Source: Microbotryum silenes-acaulis
Lineage: Eukaryota > Basidiomycota > Microbotryomycetes > Microbotryales > Microbotryaceae
Direction: 5' to 3'
NCBI GenBank assembly: GCA_003665825.1
Contig: QPFY01000011.1
Coordinates: 682,001 to 746,000, forward strand
Length of the DNA stretch: 64,000 bases
A model generated the notes under the pieces. That model worked only from the letters and a program-made list of their open reading frames with translations, ran no database searches and was not told the origin of the DNA. How positions within the stretch are numbered: the first letter of the stretch is position 1; every line of letters begins with the position of its first letter. Both the position numbers and the translations under genes were made by a program. This document shows, in pieces, positions 56,355-64,000 of the stretch.

Positions 56355-59300
56355 TTAGTCGTCCTCATCGTCGTCCTCGCACCAACGCGCTTCAAGCTCA
56401 TCTTCGAATGCATATTCTTCGTCTTCGCCTTCTTCGTCGTTCTCAAGCTCCAAGTCGTCGTCGTCAATACCGGCAGCTCCGTTGAGATGGGCGTCGGGAT
56501 CCGCGTCGAGCTCGGCTTCCCCCTGCATCAAATCCGCTTGCTCGGAAAGTGTTCGTATAATCCCCTCAGGGTCGTCAGCCTCGTCGTCGGCCGGATTGTC
56601 GTCGGATGCCAAAGTCGTGGTCGCGAGGTCGGAGCCGAGAGCGGGAATGGGTCCCCGAGCACTGATTTTGGACAGGTCTCCTAAATGGCACAATCCTTTC
56701 GTTTGCTTCGACATTCGCAGGCGATCCAAGCTCTGAATAAGTTGACCGATCTCCTGGCACTTTTGGACTGCAATCGCGGAGAGAGCACTCTTCTTCCAGG
56801 CGGGCCGCTGATCATCCTCATCAGGTGAATCGAGGTGTTGATCTTCAGCCGAGGTCGAAGCCAAGCTCTCCCAGTACTGGAGATTTTCGTGGGCCCACTC
56901 CCATACTCGTCTACCGCATCGGAAGAATCAATAGTAGTCAGTCAAAAAGTCTCATTGGTAACAATGACGTCACGTACTGGTACTCAAGCTGTAATCGAGC
57001 CTGTTCTTCCAGAGCTCTCTCGCGTCGTGACACCGCCGCTGTCACACTTCTGGCGATGGAGGACGTCCAACCGAGGTTCGAGCCAGTTCGAAGCTTGCCG
57101 TCTTTGGTGAGTTGTTTCATCTGCAGATGAATAAAAACAGGATGAGCGTGCCGATGAGTAAACATTCGTGTGCATAACGTACTTCTTCAAAGGTATACAA
57201 TCTACGATTACAGGTCTCGGCAAGCTTGTTGTACTCGGCGAGAGACGCGGCAACGCGGTTGTAGCGCTTTCGAGCGCTGTCAATTCTGCGCGTATCGTCG
57301 TCTGCAGAACCGGATCAAAGTCAGGGAGTCGGTCAGCATGTATTAAGTCGGAGAGCTGCAGCCAGAGTCAAGCCAGCCACTCACTCGTTCCGATGCGGTG
57401 ACTGCGATTTCCCAAAGCTTCAGCTTCGAGATCTATTGCCATGAAGTCACGCTCGAGCTTGGCCAACAGTCCTTCGATCCTTTGGACGACTCCTCGCGCT
57501 CTGATCTCTTCGAGTCCACGCCAACCTAGACCCAACCGTTTAATATTCTCGCGATCCTCTTCGGTGAGTTGCATAGCCTCGTCCTGTATCAGCTCGGCGA
57601 TCACGCTCGTGTAGTTGGCGATGCTTGAAACGACCATGTCCCCGCGGGAGCGAGTGATGCTGTCGAGTTGTTAATGGGGAATCAGAGCCAGTCAAAAATC
57701 ACTCAGAGGCTCGACCGGGGTCGACTCACCCGGAATCCTGCTGCCCAACATCTTGTCACGGTTCTCAAGCGCTTCCAAAAGCTCCCTCTCCCGCAAATCT
57801 CGCGCAGTGAGCTTGCTTGATAAAATCGTGGCATTGTGCATGAAGTATTGCCGCTCTTGCTCAAGCCACATATGTCCCGCGTCCACACAAGCGTCTTCCG
57901 AGGTAAACTGTTCAGCCAGCAAGCGGATTGCCTCAAAACTGGCGATTGCTTCCGCCGAAGCGGACTTCCATCGATCTGACAGCCAAGTGTCTGTTTAGAA
58001 GTTCCGAGACGGCAAAAAAAAACAAGGTGAAAAATGTAACAGGCAAAGGCGCGCATGCCATTTAGTTTGGGCGGCTGAGCAGTGAACAGCGATTAACTAA
58101 CCTAGACGCATCAGGACCCGATGATTTGAGTACGTGATGGCGTGATGAAGCGTGCTTTTTCGATTGTACTTCGTTGCTAGGCGCGTTGACCCAGCAAAAC
58201 CGTCGAGGAAGGACCAGAGCTGTTCACAGCCTTCAAAGTCTTCGAGTCCTGCGGCGTCCATGAGGCGTGGGTGTGATTGTAGCTGTGAAAGCACAGTAAT
58301 GAAGTGAGCGACTCGCGTTAGTCCGGCGGAATTATGATGCGCAAATTCCATAGAGCTCGATACTTACCTGGCAGGGGTGGCTATGAGTATATCCTTGCCA
58401 GACTCCGCAGCAAAGAGTCACGGCCGGTTTGGCAGCCGCTTGTCCCGAAGGGCTTGGTGCGTCGGGGTCACGTTGGCGTTTCCCGACCGACTCCGCTGTC
58501 TCTTTTTCTATTTTTTTTAATTTTTTTTGATAGACTTCATTAACAGCATAATTATATTAATACCTAGAAATCTTCGGAAAAGTCGGAGGGAATGCTGTTA
58601 CGCACAACGTCTTGGCGAGGACACAGCCAATATCATAGCCTATTAGCAGGCGATCGCCCGGTGAGAATGCTTCGCGCACGTGTTTGATCAGGGCAAACGG
58701 GTATTTCGAACTGCACCAGCGAGCCAAGCATTGCGGTCAATTGGACAGCCGAGCGGGGGCTTCCAGCCTCGCACCGAACTCACCTCTCTCCGCTTTGGAT
58801 CATGTCGCATGCCGCTAATACGACCCCATGGCGACATACGGCAGCAACGATTCCGGTCTCGTCCCAGCCTGAGGAGGCCCCACCACTCTGGATACACGTC
58901 AAAGTCAATTTGCTTTGCCAAAAACAGGGGCACCGTCACGTAGAACCGACGCACCTGCTCAGACCGCGAGGCTGATGCGCAAGCGCCTTTGTCTCCTTCG
59001 GCCTTCTTCTTAATTGCAACGATACGACGACCTTTACCATTACGAATCTGCGAAGGCCAAGCGGTGAGAATGTTAGCGGATAGAAGAAGTTATATGAGGT
59101 CATCTCAGTCAGGAAGATGAAGATTCTGAACTCAGTAGACGAGCACAGACTTACAGTGATGATCTCGCTTTCGTCGACGATCTCCGGCGGGATGAACAGC
59201 TTTGACGGAAAGGTGTGCTGGTCGGGGTGGATATGCGGTCCAACTTTAGAGTATCTGGTCTTCAGACGCTTTTGCGAGGCATTGCCGTCAATCGCGACTT

Positions 59301-60664
59301 GTGCCGTGTACTCCAGTGGAGGCTCCTCTAGAATCTAAAGTGTAGAGAGTCCGGCAAAAGCACATGAGTGAGGTGGAAGCCAAGCATCGCATCAGGTCGC
59401 TCACCTTGTGCTGGCATGCAGGACACGTCATTATAAACTGCCTGGCTGGAGGGATCGCGCTGTCGACGTAAGCCGCAAAGAGTCGGAAGGCAGCCAATGC
59501 GTCCGAGAAGTGTTTTGACAAGTGGGGCGACATGCGCGTCTGCAGAAAACGAGGGTCGTGGCGCGCGTGTCAGCGTCCTCGAAAGTGTTCATGTTGCGAT
59601 CCCCTATGCAGAGTGATGGTGCTCACCGTGGAGTTTGGATCTCGCTTCAGCATGCGGTGTCGCCTTGGTGACGTAGTAAGAAGCCATGTGGCTCTTGATA
59701 AACGGAATAAAGAAAGCATATCGTGGTGCGGCCGGCGTTGCAGGCATGAATCCAGCTGCCAGGAGATCGGAGATCGCACCTTTTTTGCTTGGCACAAATG
59801 AGATCTTTCTTTGTTGTGCTGTTAGGTACGTCAAGACGGCGACGTCGCTTAGCAAAACGTAGAGCTAGTCGAGGGATTCATTGATGTGCGGAACCCGATC
59901 AATTGAGCTCACCCGAGAAGTCGATCAGATTGACCTCCATCGCCTTGTTCGAGCCCGGAGGCACACTTCGCAGCGGAATATACTCTTGATCATCCGCTAT
60001 TGCTATGAGGAATTCATCCACCAGCTTGCGCACCACACATCTCCAATTCGCGTTCGCCAGCCAGGTATTCAGGGCATAACTTCGGACAGCGCGGCGAGGA
60101 GGCACTCGTTTGTGAGGAAGGGGGCGAACAGTCGAAGAAGATCTACACCACGAACAGATGTTAAATACCGTGACGTATCAGCAAGAGCCCTGAGAACGAG
60201 AAAATAAATCGACACGCTCGAACCTACAAGGCTAGTGGCTGACGGCTCGTGTCTTAAGGTAGGTTGGACGGATGTCAGCGCCGAGACCTGAGGTTCGAAC
60301 GGAAATTTGAAACGTACATCTAATGAGGCCACTTACAGTCAGAGGAGCCCGCGCGACCACTCCCAGCATCACGCTGATCGAGATTGTTGTAATCGTTGTG
60401 ATCGTTATCGGGACACGAGCCCGAGGCCGCCCCAGCCAAGATTTCCGGGGTGGCCTCGCTAGGGCCTACATCGGCATCCCTGTGTCTGACTGCAGCCCGT
60501 TCCTGATCACCCTGCTGCATCAAACGTCTTGTCGTGGGAGCATTAAAGCTGTATCGAAGGTCGGTATGCGTCGTTTTGACGGCAGGCCGCCATAGTCGCG
60601 GGTTGTCAGGATCGTGTATGCGGATCGAGGTCTTGTAGCGTTTGGGGTTCTTGATGTGCAGCAT
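56355..60664 (-). mobile_element. KDZ-family (Kyakuja-Dileera-Zisupton) transposase gene
   Basis: A large multi-exon gene with the marks of a KDZ DDE transposase. In order on the minus strand: an N-terminal region (KRYKTSIRIHDPDNPRLWRP); LLAAGFMPATPAAPRYAF; MTCPACQHKVSDL; a candidate first Asp in AIDGNASQKR; VCRHGVVLAACDMIQSGE joined across an intron to SKYPFALIKHVREAF; the diagnostic LLIGYDIGCVLAKT with the second Asp; and GYTHSHPCQLQSHP followed by GAGLEDFEGCE-like AAGLEDFEGCEQLWSF with the Glu. The distal part (LLAEQFTSEDACVDAGHMW, GLGWRGLEEIRARGVVQRI) ends in an acidic tail at 56355. The start at 60664 is uncertain; an upstream exon is possible. Most introns have good borders and no frame break was found in the catalytic part, so it may be a whole gene. 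No terminal inverted repeats were recognised. Confidence 0.8.
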
Positions 60665-62063
60665 GACATGCAGCCGGATCTGATGACGCCGTATGGATCA
60701 AAATGTATCAAAATGGAGGTGGAACAAATGCTGCTGATGCGCTTGTGAAGGATGCGACGGGTGGACGGAGACAAGCCGGGGAAGCAGAATGCGCCCCACA
60801 CGCCGAGTTCTCGAGCGGGCATCAAGCTCTATCAAGCTCAAGTCCCCTGCTTATGGTCTCCGCCCTTATGTGAGGATTAGATCCTGATCCATGGGCGTTG
60901 CTTCATCTAATCCTTCAGGGAACGCAGCGCAAAGCTCTACAGCGCTCGTAAATTCGTTTGAAGTGAGGCAGACTCTCTCTGAAATACTCAAAAAGTTGTT
61001 GTGTTCTTCATAAATTCACGCAAGTACTACACGGGCCAGCAACCTCGGGTGGGGTGGGGTGTGGGCCCGGCTCTTCAAGCGTCCGAGCTAGAATTTTTCC
61101 AATACTTTGTTACGTTTCCTGGCTCCGTAAGCTGCCATAAGCACTCCATAAGCTGTGCAAATGCGCGCTGTTGCGAGACTGGTCCCGGGCGTGCGCGTTC
61201 GCTCCTTTGTCCCATCCGCAGTTTCTGGATCCGATCCCGACCACCCCTTCTTCGCCATCCTTCACGTTCAACACAAGCCCAGACCACAGAACTTGACTGC
61301 ATGGTGCTATCCATCGACAGTGATGCGTGGTACTGCTGGCGTGCCCTCCCCGACGCCGCTTGTGTCTTTTTTCCTGCTGCCCGCCGCGACCCGCTGCATG
61401 GCTTCGACGTGCATTCGTAGCACTGATGGGCATGCGCCATCACATCTCCACATCGTACAACATCTGATCATGGCCCCCTTTGTCCGATCGCCTCCTGTGT
61501 GATTCCTTCGACCCGTTTTCCTTCCCCTTGAACCTGACTGATCACCACACTCTGGATCTGGTGCTACCTCCACCACGACTCAATTTTTAGCGTGATCAAG
61601 ATCGAAACCGTCCTGGAGGGGGATCGTTGACCTCGGTCGGCTTTCCTCGCCCTTGACCTGATGCATCAGACGGCTGGCGTGCCCTCATTCTGGTGAAGCC
61701 TCGTTCGTCTTTGGCCCGACGCGGGATTAGTTTCTCGTTGAAGGTCAGGGTTCGGATGATGGTCATGGCACGTCTGGCTCATTGGTGTTTCGACATTTTT
61801 TTCTCTCTTTAGATGTTAGTCGCACAATTCGCTTCTTTAGTGATCCTGCAATACCATGCGCTATTGTACCTGATTCGTTGCCCGAACCTGTTCAACCCCG
61901 CTCCGGGAGCTCATCATCGCGGACTCGCAGGAAACACTTTTAGCTCGGCTTTTTGCGGCACGCTTCCGTCGGCAACGGCCACCGTCTCAGAGATCTCTTG
62001 CTCTTGCTCCGCTCTGCTCCTCTCCCCTTCACCCGTACCATCGCTTCTCGACTCGCCATCACC
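60665..62063. other. intergenic region between KDZ gene and M13 peptidase gene
   Basis: About 1.4 kb between divergent genes. The KDZ upstream exon, if there is one, lies near 60700-60820. The stretch before 62064 should be the peptidase promoter and leader. No terminal repeat or RNA gene was recognised. Confidence 0.4.
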
Positions 62064-64000
62064 ATGGCCGACGTAGAAAGATCGCCTCTTTTAGGGAACG
62101 AGGCTGCTGGGACGAGTGAAGATCCGTCGTCCTTTCCGTCACTGCGGGGTCGCATCGAAGCGGCATTGTCGTCACCCAAACGATTGAACGGCCTCGAAAA
62201 GCTTCTGGCGGCGTTGGCGGTCGTGTTGCTCTTGACGACGGCCACCTTTGCCGGCTTGTTCGCGGGTGAGGCTGTCGCGCTCAAAAAGGCCAAGGACCAC
62301 CACCATCAAAAGCACAAGCACCATGGTCAGCGTCGTCCGACCGTCACCTCGACCGTCACCATTCCCGCACCGACCTCGACCGGCGTGCCTCCACCCAAAC
62401 AACCCAAGAAGAACGTGAGTCCAAGGCCGACAGTGAGATCGGAGAATATGGGAAGCTTTTGATCGACAACCACCTGGTGACTGACGAGCACCACTTCATT
62501 CCATCTCGTCTCTTCGCTCTTGCCGACGATCCGCCGCCCGCCGCCTACCGCCGCCCGCCCCCACCTCCGCATCGGCCTCCTGCGAATCGGCCTACTTACC
62601 TTCCTGCGCTCGCTCTGCACCATCCACCACCTCTTCACCCGCTGGTACCGACCAACAGAAGGACGTTTGCTTCACCCCTACCTGTGTCACCGTAGCTGCA
62701 TCGGTACTGACTGCACTTGACGAGAGCGTCGACCCGTGCGATGACTTCTACCGCTTCTCGAGTACGTTGGCGTCCCGAACCTCGTCGGTCTGAAATAATG
62801 ATGGTACTCACCTCGACGGGTGGGCTCTCTCTACCACAGACGGCGGCTGGCTCGATACCCACCCTATCCCTGATGGCCAAGGATTTTTTGGCTCGGCCCA
62901 GGACATCGGTGTGCGAAACAAGGTCAGTCCTCCGCCTTTGCTGGCACCACCCGAGGGCACGACAGATGTCACTACAAGACCCTGGAAGATTCGGCGCGAC
63001 GCTGATGCTCGCAAGACTTTTACGCGAAACATTACAGCGCGTCATCATGGACGTCTTGGCCACGTCGGAGTCATCGCTCAAGAAGATGGACGAAGCCGAT
63101 CAGCGCAATATCGCCCACCTGCAAGATTTTTGGGCCTCGTGCCTCGATGAGGATCTGCACGATCGTCAAGGCCTCGACCTGTTGATGGACCTCGTTGAAC
63201 AGGCCGTTAGTGCCTGGAGGGGGTCGTTAGCTTCGGCAGACAAAAATGTCCAGGATTCTATGTTCCAAGATGAGATGCTCAAGAAGCCCAAGTGGGACGA
63301 GAAGACCAAGAAGGAACGAATGACGGCCTCGTTGATGTATCTGCATTCTCGAGGTGAGCCTTGCACGGGGCCAAGCAGCAAAGAACCGGGGGGGGTCGGG
63401 ATCATAGATTGACTGACAATGCGATCCTTTGCGTCCGATAGGTGTCGAGACGCTGTTCCAGCTCTTCCTTCAAGGCGATGTCGCCGAGGACCCCAGCCAT
63501 CTCGTGGCGTGGGTCCAGCAAGCCGGGCTCGGACTACCCTCAAAGGACTACTACAAGGACGAGGACACGTTGCAAGTCTATGAAGAAATCATCCGGGCGA
63601 CGCTCAAGAGCATCTACGCCGTTCGGGGCGAGACTTCGGTCAACCCCAAGGAACTCGCGTCCGGAGTCGTGGCTTGGGAGAAAGAGATCGCCAAGATCTC
63701 CCTCAACGAGGAAGACCTCGAGGACCCAAGCAAGACGTACAATGCCTACAATTCAACCGCTCTGCAGGCTCTTTTCCCTTCGATCTCGTTCAAAGACTAC
63801 TTTGCCGGCTTCACCCCGCGGCCTAGCTATCCCGAGCCGGTCATCGTCACCAGTCCTATGTACCTCGAAAACCTTGCCAAGCTCATCAAGCACGTCGATT
63901 CCGAGGTCTACGAGGCGTACATCATCTTCAGGATCGCGCAGGTCTACGGCGATCTGGTCGGTCCCAAGCAAACCGTGCGCAAGGAGATCAACTGGCTGTC
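62064..64000 (+). CDS. M13 family metallopeptidase (neprilysin/ECE-like), cut by window end
   Basis: A type II membrane zinc peptidase of the neprilysin / endothelin-converting-enzyme family. It starts MADVERSPLLGNEAAGTSED; the dileucine-like ERSPLLG may be an endosome-sorting signal. One membrane helix follows (LAALAVVLLLTTATFAGLFAG), then a His/Lys- and Thr/Pro-rich stalk. The ectodomain begins CFTPTCVTVAASVLTALDES, then VDPCDDFYRFSNGGWLDTHP. The phrase DPCDDFYxF is the family hallmark. Later parts are KDYYKDEDTLQVYEEII, VVAWEKEIAKISL, and NWL at the window edge. The zinc motif HExxH lies beyond the window, so activity cannot be judged. Several short introns are present (for example one starting GTGAGT near 62414). 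Confidence 0.9.

Noticed and set aside
58490..58560. A/T-rich tract inside the KDZ gene as a retroelement poly(A) tail or insertion site
   Set aside because: It is better explained as part of an intron between the YDIGC exon and the GYTHSHPCQ exon, with AG|GTATTA as donor.

Overview
The window reads as nuclear DNA of a GC-rich, intron-dense basidiomycete. The gene content (splicing factors, a divergent beta-tubulin, acetate kinase, NAD formate dehydrogenase, a KDZ-type transposase) and the very short introns and micro-exons suggest a Pucciniomycotina or other basidiomycete yeast. That placement is an inference from gene style; no marker in the window settles it. Coordinates give whole coding spans from start to stop codon with introns included. 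Exon joins were worked out by eye from GT..AG borders, reading phase and family motifs.

Region 1 to 25.3 kb is ordinary, dense housekeeping DNA: a divergent beta-tubulin (partial at its 3' end), a disordered orphan protein, an isopenicillin-N-synthase-like dioxygenase, a mitochondrial ornithine carrier head to head with mitochondrial ribosomal protein uL16m, an orphan four-helix membrane protein, the scavenger decapping enzyme DcpS, a UPF0643 protein, branchpoint-binding protein (SF1), acetate kinase and the autophagy kinase Atg1.

Region 25.3 to 48.4 kb holds a hexose-transporter-like MFS gene with a long gene-free upstream region. It is followed by SNU23, the SNARE Use1, U2AF small subunit, formate dehydrogenase, a Dpb3/CHRAC1-type histone-fold protein, a WDR6/Trm734-type WD-repeat protein and sphingosine-1-phosphate lyase. 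Three pre-mRNA splicing factors lie within 20 kb of one another.

Region 48.4 to 61 kb is the least ordinary part. It carries two tandem paralogues of an unrecognised 163-residue intronless protein and a second copy of the MFS transporter, whose equivalent start codon is lost. It also holds a decayed KDZ transposon fragment and a large, apparently coding KDZ transposase gene. The window ends inside an M13 (neprilysin-like) peptidase gene.

No rRNA, tRNA, CRISPR array or prokaryotic operon was found. The best candidates for something undescribed are the 163-residue tandem pair, the divergent tubulin with changed benzimidazole-site residues, the orphan tetraspan protein, and the transporter pair with an 80-base identical tract.
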